Origin: Lactifluus volemus
Taxonomy: Eukaryota; Basidiomycota; Agaricomycetes; Russulales; Russulaceae
Direction: 5' to 3'
DNA: 64,000 bases
NCBI GenBank assembly: GCA_022376515.1
Contig: WTXI01000027.1
Coordinates: forward strand, 1 to 64,000
The notes under the pieces are model-generated. The model did no database searches. It saw nothing but the letters and a program-made list of their open reading frames with translations, and was not told the origin of the DNA. Position numbers and translations under genes: made by a program. Shown in pieces: positions 36,418 through 48,448 of the stretch; positions within the stretch are counted from its first letter, which is position 1; every line of letters begins with the position of its first letter.

Positions 36418-37006
36418 CTAGATGTCGACCACAACGCCCTGAGGCTTTCATATATGTGTTGTCAGAATAATCACCAGAAGCGAAATATAACAAAAAAAAA
36501 AAAAAAAGGTTAGACACTATTACCGAGAGGAGGATGCTGAGTCCAGCGGAAAACATGACAAAGACCAAGAGGAGGATACCACCGAGGGCGAAAAGCGCGG
36601 CAAGGTCCAATGTATAGATGCCAAGGACAGCGACGAAATTGATGATGGCAAACTCGGAGACGAAGATGCCGACGACGACCAAGATCATAGCACACGCCAA
36701 GAGGAGGAGCCCGGTACTGGCTAAAATCATCACCTCTGGTGAGATATTGACTGAAATCGGTGATAGTGGTATCCCTCTCTTCTTGGTGTCAGTGTTGACG
36801 TTTGTGCTTCCCTTTCTGACTCCTCCTCCTCCTCCTCCTCCTCCTCGAAAATGGATTTGCCAATCGATGGACGACGCATTCATTTCTAAACATGAACGTT
36901 CCATATTTCTTTCAAAAAGCGCAAAGTTATATTTGTTCAAGTTGCCAGTCGTGTTTTTGTTTTTTTGTTGCTCCGAAGTATTGTGAGAAGAAGAAGAATA
37001 AGGCAT
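36418..37006 (-). CDS. Small multi-pass membrane protein, unknown
   Basis: Exon 1 starts with MPYSSSSHNTSEQQ and includes a Gly tract. Three hydrophobic helices follow: VMILASTGLLLLACAMILVV, SEFAIINFVAVLGIYTLDLA and ALGGILLLVFVMFSAGLSIL. My model splices from about 36523 across an intron that begins with a run of about 16 T to a short last exon reading GVVVDI and stop at 36418. Without the splice the frame runs on into less plausible sequence. The protein is about 165 aa with no signature I recognise. The long N-terminal tail should face one side of the membrane. Confidence 0.55.
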
Positions 37007-37011
37007 CGTTT

Positions 37012-37068
37012 GGTGGTGGTGGTGGTGGTGGCTGCAAGTAGTAGTAGTAGTAGTATAGTAGTAGTGGA
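37012..37068. repeat. Trinucleotide microsatellites
   Basis: A (TGG)n tract followed by (TAG)n tracts sits just upstream of the start of the small membrane protein, in its promoter or 5' leader. Confidence 0.85.
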
Positions 37069-38052
37069 TGAGGCTATTATAGGAGGCCCCAATGATGTGA
37101 TGGTCCCTATTACCACATAAACCGAGCCGCCTGCCCGGCGGATCCGTCTACTACTGTATCTCTCCTGTGCCGCCTAAGTATCTATTTTCTACACTTTTAC
37201 TCGGGCCCCAAACACGTCTCATTCAGGTCGTTCCAAGTGCGCGTGGAGTGCCTTAACCTTAACTGCACAGTTCGTGGGAGCTTCCCCGCCCAAGGCACCA
37301 CACGCCTATGGAACACCACCGGCTCCGAAAGAAAGAAAAAAGCAACCCATCTCCCATCAAAAAACTTTTTTTTGAGCGACTTTGTTAGGCGACAAGTCGC
37401 CGACGTGGTATAACCTGAGAGAGGAGAGGGCACCCCGGTATTGATGCATTCTTGGTCCTAAAGTTAGTGTGTGAACTGTTCACTGCTCATAAGGAAACCG
37501 GCAAAGCCGATTGGCTGATATACCATTTGCGCATGATTACAGTTATACAAATTAGGAAACTGGCACAAAGTAGGACTAATTGAGGCAAATTGAGAGGGCA
37601 AATCAAAAACGAAAACAATACTACTAAGAGAAGGGAATACTACCGGAAAGTATTGCACAACGAACGACACAAAAAGGCAATGGCAACAATAGCACCAACC
37701 AAAAAAAAAGACGACAGAGAGATGCGGGAGCAAGGTATGTCTCTACTACGAGGGAGGAAAAGTAGGCTGGCGGTGTGCTTCAAGGTATCCGCAAGATCGC
37801 GATAAATACACCTATCAAACAAGCTGTTCGAGATGATGATGCTAGTGAGGAGGATACATGGTCGCACATGAATCAGGGGGAAGCGGCCAAATGAGATGGG
37901 GGAATAATAAAGACAAGGGTACAAATTGGAGCGCAGGATTAGGAAGACCCGATGACAGATTAGAACGCACAAGCGGAGAGGAGAGGAGAAACCAAGCAGT
38001 GCCAAACGTGGAAGGGAAGTGGGGTGTATTTGGGCCCTACCGGGCAGAAGGT
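37069..38052. other. Intergenic, nothing coding seen
   Basis: About 1 kb between the small membrane protein (-) and the 3' end of the LisH gene (-). Short ORFs only. Confidence 0.5.
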
Positions 38053-40586
38053 TTACTTCATATCAAGAGAGTTACCGTCTGGCTCGAGGTAGAGTTCCAT
38101 CTCGCTAAGTGCATTGGTGTTAAAGTCAAAGTCTCCGTTCATACTAAACATGTCGGTCATGTCGAAATGTAAATCTCCCAGTCCTAGTTGCTGTGGTGGA
38201 GGTGGTGCGAGTGGCGGTGCGGGAGCAGATGCCGTTGGCGGACGCTGGGGATTCATTGGCGGCGCGCCAGCGAGAAGCGACGCAGACATCGAGCCGGGGG
38301 GCGGAGGATTTAACGATGGGTTGAGTTCACCCTCACCGTCCTTCTTCGGTGGTCCGTTCATACCTGGTTGACCAGGAGGACCCATCGGTTTGGACGGTTG
38401 AACTTGCTGCGGCGGGCCCAGCTGCCCAGGTGGTCGATTAGCCCCAGGTGGTCCTGGGCCACGCACGTAAGCCGATGACTGTGGATCCCCTGGTCCGGCA
38501 GGCACGTTGGGGTTATTTTTTTGTGCGTTTGCCATCGCCTGCCGGTACTATAAAGTAGTTAGAAAAAAAAAACGTGGAAAAAAAAAAAGGAAAGTGATGC
38601 ACCTGTTGCTGTTGCTGTTGATTCTGAGTCAACATAACGCCGGGCGGAGGTCCGTGCATCATGCTGGGACTCATCGCATGCATTTGGGGCATCCCCATGC
38701 CTAATGGATGCATTTGTCCACCAAATCCATTGAGAGGCACTGGACCACCAGGCATGGACATAGGCCCACGCGCAGAACCAGACATGGGGTGGGGACCAGG
38801 TGGAATCGAGCTGATAGAGGCCATTGGAGGCTGCTGCGGTTGTTGTTGTTGTTGTTGTTGATGCTGCTGCTGCTGCTGCTGTTGTTGTTGTGGCTGCTGC
38901 TGCGATTGCTGTTGTGGTTGCGACTGTTGTGGCTGCTGTTGCTGCTCCGCAGGGTTCGGAGTTTTGCGTAGGCGCTTACGATCCGGAGGGGACTGATCGT
39001 TTCTGGGCAGAGTCTGGTGCTAATAAGAAGGTAAATTATTGAGTCGACTCGAAGAAACAAAACAAACAGAGTTATCGTACCTCCTCACCAGGAGAGGTGC
39101 TATTCCGTTTCGCGCCACGTTGTTGCTGCATGGATAACTGCTGTTGGATCGGTTGCGCCATAGGCCCCCGATTTTGCAATTGCCCGGGCATGTTAGCACC
39201 TGAGGGACCGGCAACGCCACCATTTGGTGGTACGTTGTGCTTGAGCCGATGCGCATGCTGAAGGATAGTTTGCTATATCACAAAACTCGGGAATGAATAA
39301 CCGCCGATTAGTACACGCGGTCGACTACTGACCTTTTCCTCCGCAGTCAAAGAATGAGCATCCCTTTCGCCCAAGTTGGCGCGTACCTTGGCCTCTCCCA
39401 CGAGATCCGGTGGGAAGCCGGCAAGTTCAGCGTCGACCATAGTGAGGGGACTATCCATATGTTGTCGATCTTGACCCGGTGGCACACGTCCAGCCATAGC
39501 TGGACTGGGGTGAGGGTTCATAGGATGATGGGAAGAGGTATCATGGCTGCTAGGTGGGCGGCCAAGTTGTTGCTGGTAGAGGTGATTGGCAGAGCCTGCT
39601 GCGCCGGGACCTTGTGGGCCGTTCGGCGGTGGCATGGCGGCCCTATTCATGTGGCTCATATGGGGAGAGCGACCAAGTTGGCCCATCGGGCCCGCCGAAG
39701 GTTGTTGGGGGTTGCCGTGCGATTGTGGGGAAGGAGCGATAGTTGGAGATTGATATTGTGGTGGAAGACGTTGTTGAGCGGCAAGGGGGGTTCGACCGAC
39801 CAAGCCGGGTGCGAATGGTTGTCCTGGAGGACCGGCCGAGGGAGGAGGGCCAGGTATGCCGTTGGGTTGTGTGGCCGGATTTGAAGGGGCATATGGAGGA
39901 GGAGCAGTGAGGGATGGGGGTTGCCCAGCCGGACCGATTCCGTTGATTTGAGTGTTTGGTAATGGCGGGATGGGGCCCGTGACTCCGTTCGGAAGGGAAT
40001 ATCGATGTGCCCCAGGGGCTTGGGGAGGAGGAACTTGACCTCGTTGTTGAAACTTGTACTGTTGTGTTGTTGCATGAGAAGGGAAGGAAAGAAAAATGAA
40101 GAGGACCGACCTTGGTGTAGAGGATTGCATCGTCGGAACCATTGCCGCTGTTCTTGGCCTGGAACAGTACCCAGAAAACGCTCCACCATCTGTAGAGAGA
40201 ATGAGACGGGCAAGAAAAAGAGAAGGGGAGGGTGTGAGACGGACTCGAAAAGAAGGCCTTGCTGGGCATTGATGGGAGGTTTTGACTCCGGAAGTATCTC
40301 GGCCTCCGCGACAAGCTGGCTTGCAGTCTTGTGATAACCACGCTTTTTACAATAGTCTAGTATATAGATGTTGAACCTGAGGGGGGGGGACGAAAGGGTG
40401 AGAAGGGAGGGAGGGGTGGGAGAGGGAGATGACAAATGGGAGGGGGGACGGGAAGAAGGGTGAGGGTACGTACATTTTATCACCCTCCCAAGTGATTTGG
40501 TCCGAGTTTGGAGGCATTGACGGAGGTTGAGAGCCGGATGCAGAAGAGGAGCCAGGGGGAGGTTGTGGGGGGCCGACGGTGGCCAT
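38053..40586 (-). CDS. LisH-domain transcriptional regulator, Flo8-like, poly-Gln rich
   Basis: The start MATVGPPQPPPGSSSASG is followed across an intron by a LisH motif (FNIYILDYCKKRGYHKTASQ, LVAEAEILPESK) and then WWSVFWVLFQAKNSG, the LUFS-type segment found after LisH in Flo8 and LEUNIG-class co-regulators. The rest is low-complexity Pro/Gly/Gln sequence with several further exons, poly-Gln at about 38822-38960, a basic PPDRKRLRKTPNP segment, and an acidic Asn/Asp-rich end (FDMTDMFSMNGDFDFN) that could activate transcription. Flo8-type proteins act below cAMP/PKA in adhesion and filamentous growth. The nuclear regulator role here is inferred. Some inner exon borders are uncertain. Confidence 0.8.
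38822..38960 (-). repeat. Poly-Gln coding repeat
   Basis: CAA/CAG-type runs on the minus strand encode clustered Gln broken by Pro, Ser and His within the LisH protein. Length polymorphism between strains is likely. Confidence 0.9.
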
Positions 40587-40890
40587 TGTAGAAAAAAAGA
40601 GGATGGGGGGGTAAGGAAGAGGAGGAAGGGAAGGGGAAAGGGATTGAGGAAGTGAGTGAGAGAGAGAGAGAGAGGAGAGAAGAGAAGAGAAGAACAAGTC
40701 GAGACAAGACAAGTCTAGTTCTAGTCTAGTCTAGTCTTGAATTCCGATGAAGCGTCCGCGTGTGGCTGCCCCTCCTTAGTCGCCGATTCAATTATTTCTA
40801 TTTCTTCTCGCTTCGGTCAATCCGGCCCTTTTTATGGCTATTGGCCCATCCTCATGTCATGCCATGCACAAATACAATTAACAGTCAATC

Positions 40891-43800
40891 TTAGTGTCGT
40901 CTTACAACTGCTATCTGGAAATCCCATCCCCCAACAATGTACTTTACCTCTACTAACCGTTTCACCTCCCTCCATCCCCCCGCCATCTCTCCCGCTTCCC
41001 CAAGATCCGACACCACGTAGATAAAATCAGCGGGGGAGATGAGTGATCGTAAGAGTGAGCCGATAAGGAACGATATCAGCCCTATGACGATGACTGCCCA
41101 CAGCGTGAACCGCCTCGTCCCCATGGACATGGGCTGTGGGGTTACCCGCTTAGACGTCCTCCCTCCTTCATCTCCCACTTCGCTCGTCAACCTACCTCCG
41201 CTTCCCGTGTGATTTTTTGTCCCGTCACCACCCATAGATGAAGTGGCGTTCTCTGATTGACCCCCTCCGTTCGAATGTGACGTCGATCCAGAACTAGAAG
41301 CGAACCGCGAAAGCGGATTGGAATACCCGTTCAGGAAGCCAAGCAATAGTCCACCGCTGCCCACACCGACTGTCGGCGTGGTAACCTTGGGCGTTGCCGG
41401 GCATCGAGGTGGGTGCTGAGATAACAGGGAAAAAGTCATCTTCCGTTTGGATGAGAAGATCACATCATTCGTGCGTAACGTACCTTGCTTGCCGATTCCT
41501 CGTTTCCTTTCCCCTCGCTCGTCGTACTTTCCTCTTCTCCTCCTCGGTTTTCTCCATGCTCGAATCCTCAGATACGGCGATCGGTTCGAGCAACGCGTCC
41601 GCAACCGCAACCGCGTTGCGCAGTTCCGCTGGCAACTCGTCACTCTCGCCTTCGCCGGAGCACCTGCGGGGTTTTAAGATCAAAAGTCCAAAAAAGCTGT
41701 TGTGTGCACTGCACACCCACCTTGACAGCACAGCCATCCACGCCACCCGATCGTCCTGCAGTTCCTCCCTCCCAAGACTGGTCAGCGATTCCTTCTCTCC
41801 CTCCACCTTCACAACAACATCGTCGATCGTAACCGTCTCGCCCTCTCCTTTCGTCTCCGCCTTCCCACTTGCCTGCGCGTGTGTGGTGGCCGTCGGTCTG
41901 ATCTCAATCTCAATCAACGCACCCCTTTCGCTCAGATCGAGCATCCATTGAGGCTTCGGTGGCGGTGCCCGCGTCTCCCCCGTCAGCGGATCGAGCAACG
42001 TCGAAATTGCGTCTGCGCGTCGGAAGGATCAATCGCAGCAGGTGTCGTGGTGGGTGGTCCACCGCCAGTCCAGACGAGTGAAGTGGCGACGACGGCAGGG
42101 TGTGCACCGAATACGTGAGCGGCAAAAACGCTGGTGGTGGAGGTGGCTCTGGCGTTTCGGCACCAGCTGTCACGCCGGGTGGGGTGGTGGCGCCTCCATC
42201 TTGTTCCTTTGCCGCGGCAGGCGCGGCAGTGGCAGTGGCTGGTAGCAACGGAATAGACTTGCTAGCATCGTGTGGCCTGGAACGTAACCGGACGTGGTAT
42301 CCCTCCGGGTACAACTTTGAATCAACCACGACCTCCGCGACGAGCAGGTCCGTCGCCTGCCGCACCTCACCGCGCACCGTAAACGCCGAGCTCGTGGTAC
42401 GCAAAAGCGAACGCTCGCTCGATGGAGATCTCCCCCCAGCAACAGCCGTCGACGCCACCCGTCGGCGCATCGGTGTTGTCGTCGTTGCCGTTGACGACGA
42501 CACAGATCGGCTGTGCGGACGCACCGTCATTATCGATGCGCTCAAGTCTGTTGGCGGTTCAGGTGCCGGTGGCAGAGTTGGGACAGCCGCACTTGGCGCT
42601 ACCTTAGATTGATCTTGTCTGCCGCTGCTGCTGCTGCTCTGACTCGCGGTCGGAGTTATTGGAGGCGCAAGGGCAGGAGGCTCGGCAGGGACCATTAGAA
42701 GCACGACGCCGCGGTAAACGCGGTCATCCGGCGTCCAGCGTGTCTGCACCAGCGTGCGGCTCTCGTCGCGCCGTTTCAACGTCCACGCGTTCGGCTCTGG
42801 GGGTATGGCCTCGGCGGGCTTGTCGACCAGGAGCAGCACCCCGGCGGCAGGCAAGCGGGAAAAGGGGAGAGACGCAATGCTCTTCACGTAGGCCTCCACT
42901 GACAGGAGCGTCTTGACTAACGTCGTGTTCGTTACGGCATTGACCGCGGCTGGAAGTGACCCCGCGTAATCGGCTGCCACCACGCGCGTACAGCGCGTAG
43001 ATGGAATTGCGTAATTTTCGGTCGTTGTGTAAGGGTCGAGCGTCTCGAGGATCCACCCATCAATAAACATTCGTCCAATCGGAAGGCCGTAAGGGTCGTA
43101 CTTGGTGGTCGTAAACTTGGCACTTGCCAATTCGGACGGGAACGAGGCGGATACACAAAAGAGCGGGGGTGATCGACCGTCGTTTTCCCTGCCCTCGCGC
43201 TGGCCACGGGCGTAAATGGACGCGAGGTAGAATCCACGGTCGCGGAACGGGAAGCCCGCCTTGCTCATCGTGAATGCCGTGTGGGCTCCTCCCGCACCTG
43301 CAAAGACTTCGAGCATGTGAGCGCCAACGAAGCGCTCGTCCCATCGGGTCCGCGCATCATAGTTCGTCACCACCGCCGCGATCTCCTCCGCCGAGATACC
43401 CTCGATCACCCTCTCGCCCCTATAAACCGGCAGCGAGGCCGAAATCTCCGGCGCGAGCTTACGGTGCAGCGGGAAGCCCTTTTCGGAGATGAACGTCCAA
43501 CCGTCCGAGACGGGATCCGACGATCGCGAATGCAGAGCTTGCAGATACTGCAACGCATTGAGCGCGTATTGTAGGGGAAATTCAGAGGAAGGGCTCGTCG
43601 AGTCGTCCCCGGTTGAAGGGGGAGCGATAGCAGCGACGGCCTGCTGAGTCGAAGTGGCGGCTTGCCCCATCGCTTGCATGAAATATCGTCCCAGGGGACT
43701 ACGGAGCCTCGGAATCGCGCCCGACCACGTTGAACTCCTACCACTCTCCTCCACCGCCTTGGTCGGACTTGGCGGCGAGCGAGGATCCCCGCTCAGCTCC

Positions 43801-46698
43801 TCGGTCTCTCCGTTCCAATCCCTGTGCCGCCGGCGAATGGCGCCAAGCACGGGCGGCTGATCGAGCGGGATCCGCGGCGGCTTGATGCGCTTTTGTTTGC
43901 TGAGTGACTTGATTTCCGCCTCGGGGAGTTCCTCAACGTCCACGGAGACCTTGGAGCCGTTGAGCATGACGACGCCACGTTCGCGACCAGGACCACGCCG
44001 TACGATCGCCATGAGGCGTTCCTCACCGGCAAGGACGGCATCATGTGTCAGCGTAAGCCAGAGACCGCCACCCCCAGATGACAAGCGGTGTCGACGAAGG
44101 CAGGAAATCGATTGGGGTGGTGGGTCGACTACGATGTCCAGCGAGGCCGCCCAGGTGTCCATGTCGCACCGCAGTTCACATTCGACGATGGGCGTAGGCG
44201 TCGAGGATGACGAGCTTCCATTAACACCATCCTCGGATGACGAATTGGCGACGACCGGGGACGTCAAAGTCCGCCTGCTGGTCAAAGATACTCATACTCG
44301 ATCCTGAAAAGAGAGCGCTCGTGATCATAGCGGATTTCCGTCGCTTTTGCGCCGGCCAGTCTCGTAGCGATGGGCGGACCGCCACACTTGATCGCGAATT
44401 CGCCGATGCCCGCGAGCGTCGTGATCATCTGCTGTGGGATGGACGTCTTGTTGGTCCAGCCTTTCGGATCGGACTGCTCTAGCAACGTCAGCAACGTAGT
44501 GGTCGGCGAGAGCGCCTCTATCGCAAAGCCCTGCAGGTCAACTTGAGTGCGAATGGTGTTGGCTTCTATTGGAGGAATGTGGGGAAATAGGTTTGGTTCA
44601 TCAGCAGAGAAGGAAAAGATGTGGGCCGTAGCGGGCGATTTATAAACCGTTTTGAGTAGGACAGCATCTCGTGGACTGGGGACGTTGTTGAGAAAAGAGA
44701 TAATGATCATTTAAAAAAATCGTACTTTGCGGGCCATGTCGGTCTTGACTTGAAATGCCAAAGTTCTGTCAACTCATTCACGTCTTCCAACAGGATCGCC
44801 TCTTCGTGTTGTTTGTCCCAATATGGTCGGGCGCCTGGAGACGCCACCGCAGCGTATAGGTCCCACAGGCCCACACCCACGAATGTGGCCTCGGCCTTGT
44901 ACACGACCAAAGTGGGGTCGATAGAGTCCAACTGCGTGACAGAGACGCCACGAGCCTCGGTGGCTGACAACAGGTTAGTATGGAAGATGTCAGTCGATGA
45001 GGGGCCCTCTACTCACTGCGCTTCCATTTCGCCTCTGGTTCTTGTAACAAGGAGGAAAAGTAGATATAATTGCGACGGATACGACTCAGAATTGGCTTTT
45101 CTTGAGCAGGGGATCGTTCGGCGGCAAATCGGGGTGGTTGTACGATGGCCCTGGATCCGCTCGAACCAGAGTATGTGGTTCGGCCAGTGGCAGCGGAGGA
45201 AGTGGTATGAAAGCTGACATTTGTGGCGCTTGTAGCGTCCTGTAACATCTGTTGTGACATGAGATATGATGTAGCATTCCGCTCCTCGATGGATTCGACG
45301 ATCTGAGGGAGACCGTTCAAGCGTAGTCCGGAGAACGCAGAACGCTCGATGACAATTTGGACTTTAAGCAGAGAGTGGTCGTCGAGGAGATCGGCATGGT
45401 TCACTCGATAGAGCAAGTTATCGGAATCAGATGTAGAAGTTGTTGCTACAGCGCTATTTCGATACGCCCTTGCAGACCAAGGGAGTTGTGCTACTTTGTC
45501 CGACGATGCCTGTGTAGAGATCTGTATATCCCAGCCTTCGAATAATGGGATGCTGAATTCGACTGTCCGGGTGAGACGGCGGTGCTCGCGGATGGCGTGT
45601 AATTCGTCCAGTCCTTGCAAATTATCGGATGTGTGGGTGGAATGATGGTCCTCATCTTCAGGAATGATGGAATATTCGAGGGTGAGCGATTCCCTGTTTA
45701 GATCGAAACGAATTCGGGAAACTGCAACACCGTTCCCGTAGCCGGTTAGCAGAGGAACGCGTGACCGTCGTTTGATTGTCGATTTCAATAGGCCAAGAAC
45801 CATGGCAGCGAGTTGCTGTGCCAGGCTGCTCACCGTGGCAATACTCCACAAAGCGCGAAGATCGTGCTGCCAGAAGCACGTAATGCGGAGGCGCCCTGGA
45901 TTCGTTTTACGTGCAGATGAGTCACCAGGGGGCGTCGGCTGAGTCGATGTGGGTGGTAATGATTGTATGCACCATGCAAATACTGCATGTAAATGATCAG
46001 GGATCGATCGTTGGATAGAGAGGGAGTCCTCACGTTTGACATTAGAGCGCACGTAAGGTGGGCTGGGTCTAAGGTATGCGGGCTCATCTGCAGAACGTGG
46101 AAGGGAAGTAGATACATCTATTATTGTCGTTGCGTCATTAAAAGTGCGAGATATTGTGACGGCGTCTCTAGGGCTTTCAAAGTTTATCAGTGGATGATGT
46201 GAAGGATGAACAGCGGCGTACGCACTTTGCCGGCCAACCTAAGGTGAAGTTGGTCTTGGATATTCGAGTAGTGGGGTCCAGCATTTCGAGGAGAACTGCA
46301 CCATCTACCGCAGGATCCCACTCCTGTCGTAGTTCTGGTGTCGCCAATATAGATTTCCAGGCGTCGAAAGGAATTGTATCATCTGCCGCGGGTACATCGA
46401 GTACGACTCTATATACTGTGTCTTCGGATTTGACAGACTTGCGGTGAACAATGACGTCGGATAACTCTGGAATGGATGAGCGGGCCTTTCCCTTAGAGTT
46501 CAAAGAGACGCTATCCCTTGGAAGTGGGACACGCTTCCACTCGGGAGAAGAGGAGGAGGTGAGGAGACGCCTGAAGGAGGACTGTGCATCATTCAACGCG
46601 TTATACCAGGCTTGTCGTAGGCTGATTGAAAGACAGAGATGAAATCGATATGAAGGACAAGGATAAGAAAGACGAACAGACCTTATACCGTCATGCAT
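40891..46698 (-). CDS. Three-START-domain protein with C-terminal membrane anchor
   Basis: A large lipid-binding protein spread over several exons. START-like domain 1 runs from about 46650 (FDAWKSILATPELRQEWDPA) through RDAVTISRTF. Domain 2 is at about 44970-44290 (LWDLYAAVASPGARPYWDKQ, PRDAVLLKTVYKSPATAHIF). Domain 3 is at about 43560-42690 (VVTNYDARTRWDERFVGAHM, FRDRGFYLASIYARG). The end has one strong membrane helix (RRFTLWAVIVIGLISFLIGS). START domains carry sterols or phospholipids, so a tethered lipid-transfer role is plausible. Two one-base frame changes are needed, near 44287 (EYEYL to LTSRRTL) and near 42005 (LILPTRRR to ISTLLDPLTGETR). No intron fits either one. The start at 46698 is tentative. 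Confidence 0.8.
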
Positions 46699-46886
46699 GG
46701 GGGACAGGAATAAACCACAAGCAGACCTCGAACAGGCCACCCCCGGCGCGTTCTGCCGTCTCCGAAGTTCTTAATCACGTGATACTGATACATGGAGTAA
46801 ACTATAAGCAGGAGAAGTACTAGAGATCAATAAGCCAAACATGCATCATTGAAACTCACACTCTTTCTCCTTCTCTTCCCTTTTGT
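46699..46886. promoter_or_regulatory. Divergent promoter, START protein / pyridoxal kinase
   Basis: Only about 190 bases separate the two divergent starts. A pyrimidine-rich stretch precedes the plus-strand ATG at 46887. Confidence 0.5.
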
Positions 46887-48223
46887 ATGGCAGCTCAAGA
46901 TTTAGGTCGTGTCCTGAGCATACAATCTCACGTAACATACGGCTATGTCGGTGGAAAGGCAGCCACGTTCCCCCTTCAGCTACTCGGCTACGACGTAGAT
47001 GTAAGCCTCTCTCCTCACCTCGCCGTCTTATCAATTTTATCAATATCCTCTCAAGATAGTAAACACCGTCAATTTCTCAAATCATGCAGGTGCGCGTACC
47101 CAATCTCAGCACCCACGTTCGTTAATATAACAAATCTCAATCGATAGCGTATCCCCGATGCAAAGGCACAACAGCAACAGCTGAAGAGCTCGATCTCATG
47201 TTTTCCGTCTTGGAGCAGAACGGCTTCCTCAAGCCTGCGCGCATCTTGTCAGGTAAGCACCTGCGATCATGTAAAAATCACTTGCAAAAACTTATTTATC
47301 TAGGCTTTATATTTGGCGCAGAAGCTCTCTCCGCCGTGGCACGCTCGGTAACCAAACTGCTCCGGGATGACCCACAAATCATATACCTATTAGATCGTAA
47401 GCGATAAGCCAATCCCTGCTGAGGTTGTCAAAGTTTGAACGATGGTTATCGTCGATCTAGCCGTGATTGGCGATGCGGGCCAACTGTATGTGTTGCCCAA
47501 CGTAATCCCAATTTATCGTTCTTTACTACCAAAGGCAACTATCATAACGCCCAACTGGTTCGAGGTCGAGTGGTTTTTTTTTTGCCCACGTGTTGCCGAA
47601 CGGATGACTCATCTCCCTTGCTAGGACGATCACCGACACCAAGATTGAAGACAGACGTCCTTACAGAAAGCACTCACGATTCTTCACGAGACGTATTGCG
47701 TTCCAAACGTCGTGATAAGCTCTATTCCCGTCATGAAATGGGTGAGGGACCTGACCCCGCCGCATATCAGCTCCGCCGTCAGCGACCAAGAACAATCCTT
47801 GCTCTGTCTCGCTTCGGTCCGTCGTAGCGCCGCTGCATCATCAAACCGATCGACCGTCTACGCCGCCTGCGTCCCACTCATCCCAGGCTACTTTTCAGGT
47901 GTCGGCGACCTCTTCTCCGCACTCGTCCTTGGCCACTATTCCCCGTCGTCGTCGTCGTCGTCGCCGCTCCTCTCCCACATGCGGTCTCACTCGCGCTGAC
48001 CAAAACACACGCCATACTTCGCTTGACGGAATCGTACGTGTCCTCGCTTCCTGCAGAGGACCGCACGGTCACGGACGACGAACTGGATGTGGCCGATCCA
48101 GAGCGGCGCACGAGGCGCATGCGCGGGCGCGAACTGCGTCTCGTTCAAGGTCGGACGATACTCAGCGGCGAGGCCATGGGCGAAGTGAGATCATTGAGAG
48201 AGTGGGACGATTTCTGGGCGTGA
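46887..48223 (+). CDS. Pyridoxal kinase (BUD16/PDXK-like), with apparent frame breaks
   Basis: Phosphorylates pyridoxal to make the cofactor PLP. The start is [20 protein letters not shown], then [139 protein letters not shown] and a C-terminal [25 protein letters not shown] contains the GTGD-like catalytic region with its Asp. Two joins do not keep frame. TITDTKIED does not connect in frame to [11 protein letters not shown] near 47655. [11 protein letters not shown] does not connect to [11 protein letters not shown] at a (TCG)n tract, 47945-47970. The rest is well conserved, so either the sequence has errors or this copy is inactive. Confidence 0.8.
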
Positions 48224-48448
48224 ACAAGCGAGGGGATAGAGATACTGTAGGACGTGCTTTGTAAAACCTTTGGGAACAACCACTTCGAGGTTATCGATAC
48301 ACGATATCATTCAGCAGTTTACCAGGCGGGGGGGGGGACCGTATCTTATCACGTAACTCTGCAAAGCAGGAAAAGGCGTTTCAATAGTTATGATACAGGG
48401 TACATAGGTACATCCAACCCAATCCTGCCTACGGTCTACGTAGCTGTT
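48224..48448. other. Convergent spacer between pyridoxal kinase and ARP2
   Basis: 225 bases between two 3' ends, with a G-run near 48330. No gene. Confidence 0.5.

Noticed and set aside
38708..39042. Leu- or Ala/Val-rich ORFs opposite the poly-Gln tract
   Set aside because: Antisense of CAA/CAG repeats; not genes.
42042..43574. Several 60-170 aa plus-strand ORFs inside the START gene
   Set aside because: High-GC shadows opposite a well-recognised domain; no conserved motifs.
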